Positions 8,191-16,159 of a stretch of DNA of 54,385 nucleotides are shown here, one piece after another. Numbering within the stretch: position 1 is the first letter of the stretch; each line of letters opens with the position of its first letter. The notes under the pieces are model-generated. The model was not told the origin of the DNA, searched no databases, and was given only the letters and a program-made list of their open reading frames with translations. The DNA comes from Enterocloster bolteae. Lineage in GTDB: Bacteria; Bacillota; Clostridia; Lachnospirales; Lachnospiraceae. A program made the translations under genes and the position numbers. The stretch covers positions 1 through 54,385 of the forward strand of contig JAETNT010000027.1 in the NCBI GenBank assembly GCA_021772025.1, written 5' to 3'.

Positions 8191-8358
8191 ATGGCTGTGG
8201 CAATGGAGAAAGGTTACACGAAAGACCAGACAATAGAGCTGTTAAAGGTGTACGCTCTATTTGCGATTGACGGAGCGATAGAAAAGCAAAAAGGCAGAGG
8301 CTCAACAAGTGAAAACCTCTGCCATGTGGTTAAAAATGGTTATAGAGTGACCTCTTGA
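8191..8358 (+). pseudogene. Fragment of an unrecognised gene
   Basis: A short open frame of 55 codons from ATG 8191, starting MAVAMEKGYTKDQTIELLKV. It looks coding (helical, normal composition) but has no ribosome site. The frame stays open upstream to a stop at 8135-8137, so it looks like a piece of a longer protein. It lies just past the tRNA-Thr terminator, where integrated elements leave debris, and its last 19 bases overlap the convergent Uma2 gene. No family was recognised. Confidence 0.3.
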
Positions 8359-8888
8359 AAGTTGATCCACAAATCATCATAGATGTTGACTTTTATTTTG
8401 TCCTGGAAGGTATAGGAAGATACCTCGAACTTGCTTTCTTCTAAGTGGTATACAAGCACAGTACGATTAATAGGGTTTACAATCCAGTATTCCCGAGCGC
8501 CGGCATCAGCATATAGGTTTAGCTTCCGGATGTAGTCATGGCTGGAATTTCCTGGAGAAACAATTTCAATAATCCAGTCCGGCGCTCCGGTACAGCCTCT
8601 TTCTGTGAGCTTGTTAGGGTCACAAATAACGCTTATATCGGGCTCGACAATGGTTTTCCTATCTTCCCACAATTTGACGGCAAAGGGAGCCGGATAAACC
8701 TCACAGGAGCCGCTTTTTGAATCAATATAGTTTGCAATTCGCTGATGTATCTTTCCTAGTAGCTTTTGGTGAATTCGACTTGGAGCGGCCTGGTAATAAA
8801 TCTGACCGTCTATCAGTTCAGCCCGTACATCTTCCGGAAGAGCGTAGTAATCAGCTTCTGTGTAAGTGAGTTTTTGAGATATTGCCAT
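8340..8888 (-). CDS. Uma2 family (PD-(D/E)XK-like) putative endonuclease
   Basis: A 182-residue protein of the Uma2 family (DUF820), a restriction-endonuclease-like fold of uncertain function. It has the family start (YTEADYYALPEDVRAELIDGQ), the strand with EPDISVICDPN, and the PDWIIEIVSPGNSSHDYIRKLNLY stretch carrying the E..S and D..K positions of the fold. RBS on the minus strand is AAAGGAGT. It is the last gene of a leftward cluster with an RHH protein, a GIY-YIG remnant and an XRE repressor. Confidence 0.85.
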   Translation of the reverse strand: MAISQKLTYTEADYYALPEDVRAELIDGQIYYQAAPSRIHQKLLGKIHQRIANYIDSKSGSCEVYPAPFAVKLWEDRKTIVEPDISVICDPNKLTERGCTGAPDWIIEIVSPGNSSHDYIRKLNLYADAGAREYWIVNPINRTVLVYHLEESKFEVSSYTFQDKIKVNIYDDLWINFQEVTL

Positions 8889-8911
8889 AGTAACAACTCC
8901 TTTCTTGGTGG

Positions 8912-9277
8912 TTATTTGCCTGTGACTGGATTTAATCCCAAGTGACGGCTTGCATCATCTCGTTTTGACTGAGAATCTATAGCGCGAGTAATAAACTGAG
9001 GAACTGTTTCGCCTGTACGCTCGGCGTAGTTTTGCGCTGTCCTCAGTGATTCAGGGAGCAGCAGGGCAGAGGAAGCTGCTGGAGCATCTACAAAAGATTC
9101 TGTGCCGCGTTCCATTCGTTCATCAATAGCTTTTTTAATATAACCGTTGACGGATTCGCCAGCATCAGAGGCCGCTGTTTTAATTTCCTCATACTTTTCT
9201 TTTGGAACATCTAAGGGGATGCGCTTAAGATTTTCTTTTACGTACCTATATCTAGTTTGTTTTTCGGTTAAGGGCAT
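8912..9277 (-). CDS. Ribbon-helix-helix (Arc-type) protein
   Basis: A 121-residue protein if begun at the ATG at 9277, which has AAAGAGG upstream; a longer start at 9322 gives 15 extra residues. Residues about 12-45 (KRIPLDVPKEKYEEIKTAASDAG followed by SVNGYIKKAIDERM) match an Arc/MetJ ribbon-helix-helix DNA-binding unit. A second similar helix pair at about 80-105 (ERTGETVPQFITRAIDSQ) suggests a duplicated fold. Such proteins are often antitoxins or element regulators. The Uma2 gene follows 23 bases downstream. Confidence 0.7.
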   Translation of the reverse strand: MPLTEKQTRYRYVKENLKRIPLDVPKEKYEEIKTAASDAGESVNGYIKKAIDERMERGTESFVDAPAASSALLLPESLRTAQNYAERTGETVPQFITRAIDSQSKRDDASRHLGLNPVTGK

Positions 9278-9330
9278 GTGGTCGCCTCTTTCACTAATTG
9301 TTAAGGGAGAGGCAAAAAACATACTCTCAC

Positions 9331-9468
9331 CTACTCTGCTTTACGAAGTATGTGTTGTCGTATATTCTGTGAAGAGCCTATATACATTTTTTCCGTTTGA
9401 TTGTTAATCAGGGCATAGACGCCGATACCATCATAGTCTGGTAAGTTTATTAAAAATTCAGTTTTCAT
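9331..9468 (-). pseudogene. Truncated GIY-YIG endonuclease-like protein
   Basis: A 45-codon frame on the minus strand starting MKTEFLINLPDYDGIGVYAL. The GVY..MYIGSS pair with the following QNIRQ basic patch is the N-terminal half of a GIY-YIG nuclease domain. It stops after about 45 residues, before the conserved catalytic Glu, so it cannot be a complete nuclease. Its ATG overlaps the 3' end of the XRE gene by 11 bases, so it was once translated in the same operon. It is either a decayed gene or a mini-protein. Confidence 0.6.
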
Positions 9469-9670
9469 CTGGTACATATTCCATTAAGTCTCCAGGCTGA
9501 CAATTAAGCAAAGAGCATATTGTATTTATATTAGCCCAGGAAACTAATTCGCCTTTTCGCAGCTTTTGTATTGTGGCCTCTCCCATGAGTTTTTCTTTTC
9601 TCAACACCGAAGTATTATACCCTACTGCTTTTAATGATTGTAAAATATCTATTTTATAATGTATTGGCAT
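9458..9670 (-). CDS. Small XRE-family (Cro/CI-type HTH) regulator
   Basis: A 70-residue helix-turn-helix protein from ATG 9670 (MPIHYKIDILQSLK) preceded by GAAAGGATGTGAT; a longer frame to 9751 has no ribosome site. It belongs to the YozG-like group: LKAVGYNTSVLRKEKLMG then EATIQKLRKGELVSW and the usual NINTICSLLNCQPGDLMEYV end. Three copies of CACT-N7-(A/T)GTG lie in the promoter region (9710-9803), so it very likely represses itself and a divergent promoter. Confidence 0.85.
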   Translation of the reverse strand: MPIHYKIDILQSLKAVGYNTSVLRKEKLMGEATIQKLRKGELVSWANINTICSLLNCQPGDLMEYVPDEN

Positions 9671-9692
9671 TATATCACATCCTTTCGTTTTT

Positions 9693-9724
9693 ATTATACT
9701 GCAAAAAAGCACTAAAAACAAGTG
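9693..9724 (-). promoter_or_regulatory. Promoter of the XRE operon with operator 1
   Basis: Minus-strand TTGTTT (9721-9716), 17-base spacer, TATAAT (9698-9693). Operator CACT-N7-AGTG at 9710-9724 covers the -35 box, consistent with autorepression. Confidence 0.65.
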
Positions 9725-9752
9725 TAAAATATATATAAAACATGCTTGCAAT

Positions 9753-9809
9753 TACACTAAAAATGTGTGTAAAATGTCAGTTGATTTACACTAGAAAATA
9801 GTGTATAAT
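9753..9809 (+). promoter_or_regulatory. Operators 2 and 3 with divergent promoter
   Basis: Operator 2 (9755-9769) is CACT-N7-TGTG, one mismatch from operator 1. Operator 3 (9789-9803) is CACT-N7-AGTG inside the palindrome TACACTAgaaaaTAGTGTA. Operator 3 fills the spacer of a plus-strand promoter: TTGATT (9781-9786), 17 bases, TATAAT (9804-9809). From here to the MATE remnant at 9980 the DNA holds only a possible six-codon ORF (9912-9932, with AAGGGG upstream), so the gene originally driven is missing or is the decayed transporter. Confidence 0.7.
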
Positions 9810-9979
9810 AAAGCCATAAGATAAAACAAACGGAACAAGCCAAGGTGGACGGGAGTACTGAAAGGGAAAGCAAGAACACCACACAACAGCGGGAAGCAGG
9901 ATAAGGGGATAATGAGACGGCCAGAGGCCTAAGATACTTTAAAGCCTGCCGCGGCTGTTCCGGAAAGGATGAACGAAGT

Positions 9980-10676
9980 ATGGAACAACACCAGAGCTTT
10001 ACAGAAGGAAAAATTTTGATGCCTCTTATCCGCTTTGCTTTGCCCGTATTGCTGGCTCTGTTTCTTCAGGCTATGTACGGCGCAGTGGACTTGCTGATAG
10101 TAGGACAATTCGGGGCCTCTACAGATGTATCGGCGGTTTCCATATGGGGGTAGCGGGAGCGGCATATGCGGCAGTGTTTGCCCAGGCTTTCAGTGTAATA
10201 CTGTCCGTTTTGATTATTTGTAGGCGTCGGCGTAGCAGAAAAGCTGTGCGCCTTTATTATGCTGGTACCTTCCGCCTATATGCAGGCCATGTCTGCTTTT
10301 GTAGCTCAGAATATGGGAGCGCAAAAGCCGGAACGGGAAAGAAAGCATTGTTTTACGGAATAGCTTCCTCTGTAACTGCCGGTCTTATTATGGCCTATCT
10401 GTCTTTTTTTCATGGGAATATCCTGGCAGGCCTATTTTCCGGAGATCAGGCGGTGATTGCGGCTGCGGCAGAACGATGTTTGTTATGATTCAGGGGTTGG
10501 CAGGCTCTTTTGCCGCCAGAATTCCGGTTTCTTATCTGATGAGCCGGATACCGGGGATTTCACTGTTCGGCATTGGTTTAGCTGTACCGGTGTCTACCAT
10601 GCTCCAGATTGTACTTTGCGTAGGGTATCTGGCTCACATGGAAAAAGCTGGAAGAAAGGCTGGACGCCCTGTCTGA
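9980..10676 (+). pseudogene. Decayed MATE-family efflux transporter
   Basis: The N-terminus of a MATE/NorM-like transporter (MEQHQSFTEGKILMPLIRFA, then LFLQAMYGAVDLLIVGQFG) begins at ATG 9980 and stops after about 57 codons. Further MATE-like pieces follow in other frames: VAGAAYAAVFAQAFSVILSV from about 10144, an A-rich FYGIASSVTAGLIMAYLSFF helix, and the C-terminal MIQGLAGSFAARIPVSYLMS piece from 10476. Together they cover well under the normal 450 or so residues, so there are both internal deletions and frameshifts. It is not functional. Confidence 0.8.
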
Positions 10677-10722
10677 ACAGCTGCCATACGGCCGGTTCCG
10701 ATTCTGCCTGCGGAAAAGGTTC

Positions 10723-10751
10723 TTGCCGTTTTTTCGGCGGTGTGCTATACT
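10723..10751 (+). promoter_or_regulatory. Promoter of glnS
   Basis: TTGCCG (10723-10728), 17-base spacer, TATACT (10746-10751), about 47 bases before the glnS start. Confidence 0.55.
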
Positions 10752-10797
10752 TGAAAGCAATTCAGATGTAATAGTTCAGACTATGGAGGAACCAGAA

Positions 10798-12492
10798 ATG
10801 GAAGAAAAAAATCTTGCGTCAGAAGCAGAAGAAAAAGAAGTGGTTTCCAAACATTTTATTGAGCAGGAAATTGATAAGGATTTAGCAGAAGGCGTTTACA
10901 ACCATGTGCAGACCCGCTTCCCCCCGGAGCCCAACGGCTACCTGCATATCGGACATGCCAAGTCTATTTTATTAAATTATGGCTTGGCCAAGCAATATGG
11001 CGGCAAATTTAATCTGCGTTTTGATGATACGAATCCTACCAAAGAGAAAACCGAATTTGTGGAGTCCATTATCGCAGATGTAAAGTGGCTGGGAGCAGAT
11101 TTTGAGGATCGCTTATTCTTTGCATCTAATTATTTCGAAGAGATGTATGAATGTGCGGTAAAGTTAATTAAAAAAGGCAAAGCTTATGTCTGCGACCTAA
11201 GTGCAGAAGAAATCCGGGAATACCGGGGTGATTTTACCAATCCCGGCAAGGAAAGCCCTTACAGAAACCGTTCTATTGAAGAGAATTTAACCCTGTTTGA
11301 AGAAATGCGGGCCGGAAAATACCGGGATGGGGAAAAAGTACTCCGGGCGAAGATTGACATGGCTTCCCCCAATATTAATATGAGGGATCCGGTTATCTAC
11401 CGGGTGGCCCGGATGGAGCATCACAATACCGGAAATAAATGGTGTATTTACCCGATGTACGATTTTGCCCATCCGATAGAGGACGCTGTCGAGCATATTA
11501 CTCATTCTATCTGTACCCTGGAATTTGAAGATCACAGGCCCCTGTACGACTGGGTGGTAAGAGAATGTGAATTTGATAATCCGCCCAGACAGATAGAGTT
11601 TGCAAAGCTTTATCTGACCAATGTGGTAACCGGAAAACGTTATATTAAGAAGCTGGTTGAGGACGGCATTGTAGATGGCTGGGATGATCCCCGCTTGGTT
11701 ACCATTGCCGCTCTTAGGAGAAGAGGCTATACCCCTGAATCCCTCAAAATGTTTGTGGATTTGGTAGGCGTTTCCAAGGCTAACAGTTCGGTAGATTACG
11801 CCATGCTGGAATATTGCATCCGCGAAGACCTGAAGCTTAAGAAAGCCAGAATGATGGCAGTGCTGGATCCGGTAAAGCTGGTTATAGACAATTACCCAAA
11901 GGAGCAGACGGAGGAGCTTTCGATTCCCAACAATTTGGAAAATGAAGCCCTCGGGGAGCGGATGGTTCCCTTTGGGAGAGAGCTTTATATTGAGCGGGAG
12001 GACTTTATGGAGGAACCGCCAAAAAAGTATTTCCGCCTCTTTCCCGGCAACGAAGTGCGCTTAATGGGTGCCTATTTTGTTACCTGTACCGGATGCGAGA
12101 AGGATGAAAACGGCAGAGTTACCGTGGTTCACTGCACCTATGATCCGGAGACAAAGAGCGGTTCGGGCTTTACCGGCCGGAAGGTAAAAGGAACCATCCA
12201 TTGGGTGGCTGCCCATAGCGCTGAAAAGGTAGAGTGCCGCTTATATGAAAATATTGTGGATGAGGAAAAGGGAAAGCTAAATGCGGATGGCACTTTGAAT
12301 TTAAATCCCAATTCCTTAACGATTGTAAAGGACTGTTATGTAGAGCCGGCCCTAAGGACAGCCAGGGCTTACGACAGCTTCCAGTTTATGAGAAACGGAT
12401 ATTTTTGCGTAGACTGCAAGGACAGCACGCCGGAGAAACCGGTATTTAACCGGATCGTTTCTTTAAAGAGCTCTTTTAAGATTAACAAATAG
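10798..12492 (+). CDS. glnS: Glutaminyl-tRNA synthetase
   Basis: A 564-residue class I synthetase charging tRNA-Gln directly. The HIGH region is [15 protein letters not shown] near residue 42, the specificity-pocket Asp/Tyr region follows in FDDTNP, and [20 protein letters not shown] is the GlnRS signature. At the KMSKS position the sequence is [11 protein letters not shown], a variant in which Lys is kept but the Ser is not. The two C-terminal beta-barrel anticodon-binding domains (from about residue 350) are complete. ATG at 10798 is chosen because GGAGG lies 8 bases upstream and the earlier frame reads through the promoter. Confidence 0.94.
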   Translation: MEEKNLASEAEEKEVVSKHFIEQEIDKDLAEGVYNHVQTRFPPEPNGYLHIGHAKSILLNYGLAKQYGGKFNLRFDDTNPTKEKTEFVESIIADVKWLGADFEDRLFFASNYFEEMYECAVKLIKKGKAYVCDLSAEEIREYRGDFTNPGKESPYRNRSIEENLTLFEEMRAGKYRDGEKVLRAKIDMASPNINMRDPVIYRVARMEHHNTGNKWCIYPMYDFAHPIEDAVEHITHSICTLEFEDHRPLYDWVVRECEFDNPPRQIEFAKLYLTNVVTGKRYIKKLVEDGIVDGWDDPRLVTIAALRRRGYTPESLKMFVDLVGVSKANSSVDYAMLEYCIREDLKLKKARMMAVLDPVKLVIDNYPKEQTEELSIPNNLENEALGERMVPFGRELYIEREDFMEEPPKKYFRLFPGNEVRLMGAYFVTCTGCEKDENGRVTVVHCTYDPETKSGSGFTGRKVKGTIHWVAAHSAEKVECRLYENIVDEEKGKLNADGTLNLNPNSLTIVKDCYVEPALRTARAYDSFQFMRNGYFCVDCKDSTPEKPVFNRIVSLKSSFKINK

Positions 12493-12577
12493 GCAACCGT
12501 TCAGAAATGGCCGTTACGAAAGAAGCAGGAAAATTTTCCTCTTCCCCGTGCGGCCTTTTGAAATAAGGAGAGAGTTT

Positions 12578-14005
12578 ATGGAACTTTTAGTACCCTTGGA
12601 TCCTCAGTCCCAGATGCCGCTGTATGAGCAAATATATCGCTTTATTCGGGATGAGATTCGACGGGGAAGTCTGAGAGCAGGGGAACGGCTTCCCTCCAGC
12701 CGGATTCTTTCCGAGAACCTGAAGGTCAGCCGCAGCACGGTTCAAATGGCCTATGATCAAATGCTGGCAGAGGGATATATGGAAACGGTGCCGTATAAGG
12801 GGTGTTTTGTAGCTGATACCCAGACTCTGACAGGGTTTGGAGAAGCGGACAATAGTATGAGAGAAAGAGCCGCTTCTTTTCGGGGAGAAGAGACGGGGAA
12901 AGAGGATTTTACCGGAAAAGTGGATTTTTCCCCAAGAGGAATTGACTTGGAAAAATTCCCCTTCGGAATCTGGCGTAAGCTGAACCGGGACACGCTTGTG
13001 GATGATAACCGGGAACTATTCGGTCCTGGGGATCCTAAAGGAGAGCTGGATTTACGGGAGGCTATCCGCTCCTATCTTCACTCGGCCAGAGGGGTAAATT
13101 GCAGTGCTGATCAGATTATTGTGGGAGCGGGAAGCCAGTATTTACTAATGCTTTTATCCAGAGTACTGGGGGACGATCACAGGATTGCCATGGAGAATCC
13201 GACCTACAAGCAGGCCTATAGGGTTCTAAAAGGGCAGGGGTATCCGGTATGCCCGGTAGATATGGATAAATTTGGGATGCGGGAGGATTTGCTGGAGGAG
13301 ACTGGCGCAGACATTGCCTATGTTATGCCTTCCCACCAGTATCCCACAGGAATTGTCATGCCGGTAAAAAGAAGGCAGGAGCTGCTGGGCTGGGCATTAA
13401 GGGGAGAAGGACGCTACCTGATTGAGGATGACTATGACAGCGAATTCCGGTATAAGGGGATGCCGGTTCCGGCCCTGCAGGGGATGGATAAAGCCGGAAG
13501 AGTGATTTATATGGGGACTTTTTCTAAATCCATTGCTCCGGCCATCCGAATTGGATTTCTGGTGCTTCCCGGGCTGCTTCTGAATTCCTATAAGGAAAGA
13601 GCGTCTTTCTACGCCTCCACTGTATCCCGAATTGACCAGAAGGTACTTTGCCAGTTCCTGGAAAAAGGCCACTATGAGCGGCATCTGAATCGGATGAGGG
13701 CGATTTATAAAGGAAAGCATGACGCTCTTTTAGGGGCTTTAAAGAGTTTGGAGGACAGGTTTTTTATACAGGGGGAATATGCTGGGCTCCATATTCTGCT
13801 GACTCATAAAAAAGGCATGGAAGAGAGAAAACTTGTGGCTCTTGCCGCCGAACAAGGGATAAAGGTTTACGGACTTTCTTCCTACTTTATTCATAATGAA
13901 CACAACCAATATCCGCCTACCCTGGTTTTGGGGTACGCAACACTGACAAAGGAGGAGATAGAAGAAGGAATCAGCCTGCTTGATAAGGCGTGGAAGGATG
14001 TGTAA
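12578..14005 (+). CDS. MocR/PdxR-type GntR-aminotransferase transcription regulator
   Basis: A 475-residue fusion. Residues about 10-80 are a GntR winged helix (PLYEQIYRFIRDEIRRG..LPSSRILSENLKVSRSTV). Residues about 115-470 are a fold-type I aminotransferase-like domain with the PLP lysine in YMGTFSKSIAPAIRIGF and the Asp/Tyr pair in EDDYDSEFRY. Such proteins sense PLP or amino compounds (PdxR, GabR). No obvious target gene is divergent from it; glnS is upstream on the same strand. ATG at 12578 follows AAGGAGAGAG; a longer frame from 12548 lacks a site. Confidence 0.9.
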   Translation: MELLVPLDPQSQMPLYEQIYRFIRDEIRRGSLRAGERLPSSRILSENLKVSRSTVQMAYDQMLAEGYMETVPYKGCFVADTQTLTGFGEADNSMRERAASFRGEETGKEDFTGKVDFSPRGIDLEKFPFGIWRKLNRDTLVDDNRELFGPGDPKGELDLREAIRSYLHSARGVNCSADQIIVGAGSQYLLMLLSRVLGDDHRIAMENPTYKQAYRVLKGQGYPVCPVDMDKFGMREDLLEETGADIAYVMPSHQYPTGIVMPVKRRQELLGWALRGEGRYLIEDDYDSEFRYKGMPVPALQGMDKAGRVIYMGTFSKSIAPAIRIGFLVLPGLLLNSYKERASFYASTVSRIDQKVLCQFLEKGHYERHLNRMRAIYKGKHDALLGALKSLEDRFFIQGEYAGLHILLTHKKGMEERKLVALAAEQGIKVYGLSSYFIHNEHNQYPPTLVLGYATLTKEEIEEGISLLDKAWKDV

Positions 14006-14007
14006 AT

Positions 14008-14850
14008 GTGCTGACAAAAAATCAATTTATCGGGATCTGGGCAGCTCTGCTTTTCTTATCCCTGTGCAGCCTGGCCGGGGAAAGAAACAGGGATAGGGAG
14101 GGAATTTTTCTCACAGACAGCCAAGAAACTTTGCTGGAGAATCTTTTGGAAGAACTGGGAAGAGAGGATTTGGAGGCAGCCGGAAGAAGGATGAACCGGT
14201 CTCAGGAAAAGCTTGCAGAAATTTTTTATGATGTATCCGGCGGAAAGGCATGCCGGTTTGTGCCTGGAACGAATCAGAAACCGGCTATGCTGGAATGGGA
14301 GCTTTCCGGAACTGGCCTGGTATTAAAAGGTCCGGGATTGATTTTTTATGGAGATATAACAGAAGAAGGCCTGAATGGACAGGGAGTTTCACTCAAATTT
14401 TCCGGAACTGGCCGCCCTCGCTACGATTATGCCATAGGAATTTGGAAAAACGGCAGGCTGAATGGACAGGGAACAATTGGCTATCACTATTATGAGGGAA
14501 CCGGAGGGGAAGAGGTAATGAAAGTTGAGAAAGAAGGAATTTTCCAAAATGATTGTTTAGACGGTCCCTTTACTTATAAAAGTACCAACGGAGACGGACA
14601 GGAATCCGTGTGGACCATGAAGGCGGACAAGGGGATCCTGGTTTTAAATGAAAATTGGGAATATTTGGAGGATAAGATGGAGTACCGGCTGAAGTCGGAC
14701 GAAAATCAAAGTCATGTCTATGTGATGCCGGAAAGTATTGTGTCCCAGATATTATGGATAAATTTGCTGGTTTGGAGTCCGGAGTCAAAAACCCCGCTGC
14801 AAGCAACGGGGCATCAAGCTTGCAGCGTTGCAGAGCAGCGGGGTTTTTGA
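14008..14850 (+). CDS. Secreted or anchored MORN-repeat-like protein, 3' end formed by a repeat
   Basis: A 280-residue protein from GTG 14008 with GGAAGGA upstream; a GTG at 13990 would overlap the previous gene. Residues 6-22 form a signal peptide or anchor (FIGIWAALLFLSLCSLAG). Residues about 90-190 hold MORN-like strands (YGDITEEGLNGQG, IGIWKNGRLNGQGTIGYHYYEG, GIFQNDCLDGPFTY). The last 20 or so residues (from SKTPLQATGH) are encoded by the hairpin repeat starting at 14785, and the stop codon lies in the repeat's right arm, so the native C-terminus has probably been replaced. Function unknown. Confidence 0.7.
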   Translation: MLTKNQFIGIWAALLFLSLCSLAGERNRDREGIFLTDSQETLLENLLEELGREDLEAAGRRMNRSQEKLAEIFYDVSGGKACRFVPGTNQKPAMLEWELSGTGLVLKGPGLIFYGDITEEGLNGQGVSLKFSGTGRPRYDYAIGIWKNGRLNGQGTIGYHYYEGTGGEEVMKVEKEGIFQNDCLDGPFTYKSTNGDGQESVWTMKADKGILVLNENWEYLEDKMEYRLKSDENQSHVYVMPESIVSQILWINLLVWSPESKTPLQATGHQACSVAEQRGF

Positions 14851-14908
14851 CCCTCGCGGCAGTCGCCAAATGTGCATGCGAGCATGCCCACTTGGCTCGT
14901 TGCTCGCG
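14785..14908. repeat. Compound hairpin element (REP/MITE-like)
   Basis: Two adjacent hairpins. The first has perfect 16-base arms (14785-14800 and 14835-14850, ACCCCGCTGC core) around an inner GCAACG/CGTTGC pair and ends in TTTTTGA, so it could also terminate transcription. The second is a long imperfect hairpin, about 26 bases per arm, 14855-14908, with CGCG at both ends and GCATGC near the loop. The unit supplies the 3' end of the MORN-like gene and lies just before the NUDIX gene. It looks like a dispersed intergenic element; copy number cannot be tested here. Confidence 0.6.
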
Positions 14909-14955
14909 GAAATAAATGCACGGAAAGCAGGACAAAAAGGAGGAAGAGTGAAACT

Positions 14956-15480
14956 ATGGAGCTGACGACTCTTTGCTATTTGGAACGGGGCGATGAATAT
15001 TTGATGCTTCACCGTATTAGCAAGAAAAACGATATTAACAAGGATAAATGGATTGGTATCGGCGGCCATTTTGAGGGAATTGAAAGCCCGGAGGAATGTC
15101 TTTTGAGGGAAGCCAGGGAGGAAACCGGGCTTACCCTGACCTCTTATCGGTTTCGAGGAATCGTAACCTTTATACCGGATGAGAAAACTTCTGAATACAT
15201 GTGTCTTTATACTGCAGACGGCTGGGAAGGAGAGATGACGGACTGCAGCGAAGGAAAATTGGAATGGGTGAAAAAGGAAGAGGTAGGCGGTCTGAACCTG
15301 TGGGAGGGAGATAAGATTTTCATCAAGCTTTTAAAAGACGAAAAGCCCTTTTTTTCTCTGAAGCTGCGGTATGAGGGAGATAAGCTTGAGGAAGCTGTGC
15401 TGGACGGAAAAGAGATTTCGCTGCCTTTGGGAGAAGAGTGGGAGTCGGGAAAAGACATTGCCGGAAACTTGATAAAATAA
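14956..15480 (+). CDS. NUDIX hydrolase (MutT-like)
   Basis: A 174-residue protein that hydrolyses nucleoside diphosphate derivatives; the oxidised-dGTP role is plausible but not certain. The Nudix box is complete: GGHFEGIESPEECL with the following REAREETGL (residues about 35-58). It starts MELTTLCYLERGDEYLMLHR, typical of the MutT/YtkD group. ATG at 14956 has AGGAGGAAGAG upstream; the longer frame to 14872 runs through the repeat. A terminator follows at once. Confidence 0.9.
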   Translation: MELTTLCYLERGDEYLMLHRISKKNDINKDKWIGIGGHFEGIESPEECLLREAREETGLTLTSYRFRGIVTFIPDEKTSEYMCLYTADGWEGEMTDCSEGKLEWVKKEEVGGLNLWEGDKIFIKLLKDEKPFFSLKLRYEGDKLEEAVLDGKEISLPLGEEWESGKDIAGNLIK

Positions 15481-15505
15481 GGAGCTGCTTTTGCAGCTCC
15501 TTTTG
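15478..15505 (+). terminator. Intrinsic terminator after the NUDIX gene
   Basis: AAGGAGCTGC / GCAGCTCCTT stem with a TTTT loop and following T residues; it begins at the stop codon. Confidence 0.85.
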
Positions 15506-15774
15506 GAGGGGTAGTGAGTTAAGTAGATAGGTGTTATAATATATATGTAATGGCCATATGCGGTTGAAAAATCCATATGGCTCTTATTTTTTGTCGAGCC
15601 CGGCAACGGTTGCGCGCTGGGTGCCGCCGGTCTCTGGTTTAATGCGGAAGGGCCTTACCCGGCCGCCCGCCGGCAGCGATTGGATGCATCGCGCTGTTGG
15701 CCATCAATCAACTGCTGTATGGTTAATACTATACCGGATAATTGTGTGCAGAATATGGCTATTTTCTAAAATTC
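15506..15774. other. Non-coding gap with a short hairpin and GC-rich stretch
   Basis: No gene is seen here. TATAAT at 15535-15540 is followed within 15 bases by a hairpin, GCCATATG (15553-15560) / CATATGGC (15574-15581), with TCTTATTTTTT after it, which would end any transcript early. From 15595 to about 15700 the DNA is GC-rich and rich in short inverted repeats, unlike the AT-rich DNA on both sides, and may be another repeat element. Confidence 0.4.
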
Positions 15775-15841
15775 AAATAAACATTTCGAAGGAAAATCTA
15801 ACGAAAAACGAAAGAAAAAAATGTTTATTTTGGATTTTCCT
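15775..15841 (+). promoter_or_regulatory. Interlocked inverted repeats in the leader of the HPr-like gene
   Basis: Arm A AAATAAACATTT (15775-15786), arm B AGGAAAATC (15790-15798), A' AAATGTTTATTT (15819-15830) and B' GATTTTCCT (15833-15841) occur in the order A-B-A'-B'. A pairs perfectly with A' and B with B'. The two stems interlock, so an RNA could form a pseudoknot or switch between alternatives. The element ends 49 bases before the HPr-like start. Confidence 0.5.
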
Positions 15842-15889
15842 GGGGATAATCTCTGATATATACGGAACATAGGAAGGAAGAGTTTGATT

Positions 15890-16159
15890 ATGACAGAAGT
15901 ATCTATTGGCTTTAAACAGGCCAAGGACATTGTTGATTTTGTACAAAAAATGAACCGGTTCACCTGTAATGCAGATCTGGTCAGCGGAAGCCGGGCGGTA
16001 GATGCCAAATCTCTTATGGGAGCCCTGGCTATTAGCCAGGCAGCGGATTTAAAGCTGGTGATTTACGAAAATTCTCAGAGGGAAGCAGCGGAGGTGCTGT
16101 CAGGGCTAAAAGAATTCACTCCTGGAGAGAAGAAAAAAGAAGAGATAAAGATTATGTAA
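15890..16159 (+). CDS. HPr-like protein lacking the phosphoacceptor histidine
   Basis: An 89-residue protein with the HPr fold pattern: SIGFKQAKDIVDFVQKMNRF for strand 1-helix 1 and AVDAKSLMGALAIS around the regulatory Ser46 position. Where true HPr has GLHARPA with the phosphorylated His15, this has GFKQAKD, so it cannot carry phosphate from Enzyme I in the usual way. The Ser46 region is kept, so it may be a target or mimic in HPr kinase/CcpA-type control, as with Crh. ATG at 15890 follows AGGAAGGAAGAG. Confidence 0.8.
   Translation: MTEVSIGFKQAKDIVDFVQKMNRFTCNADLVSGSRAVDAKSLMGALAISQAADLKLVIYENSQREAAEVLSGLKEFTPGEKKKEEIKIM

Noticed and set aside
9912..9932. Six-codon leader-like ORF (MRRPEA) with AAGGGG upstream
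   Set aside because: Too short to support on its own and in front of a decayed gene; noted only as part of the promoter entry.
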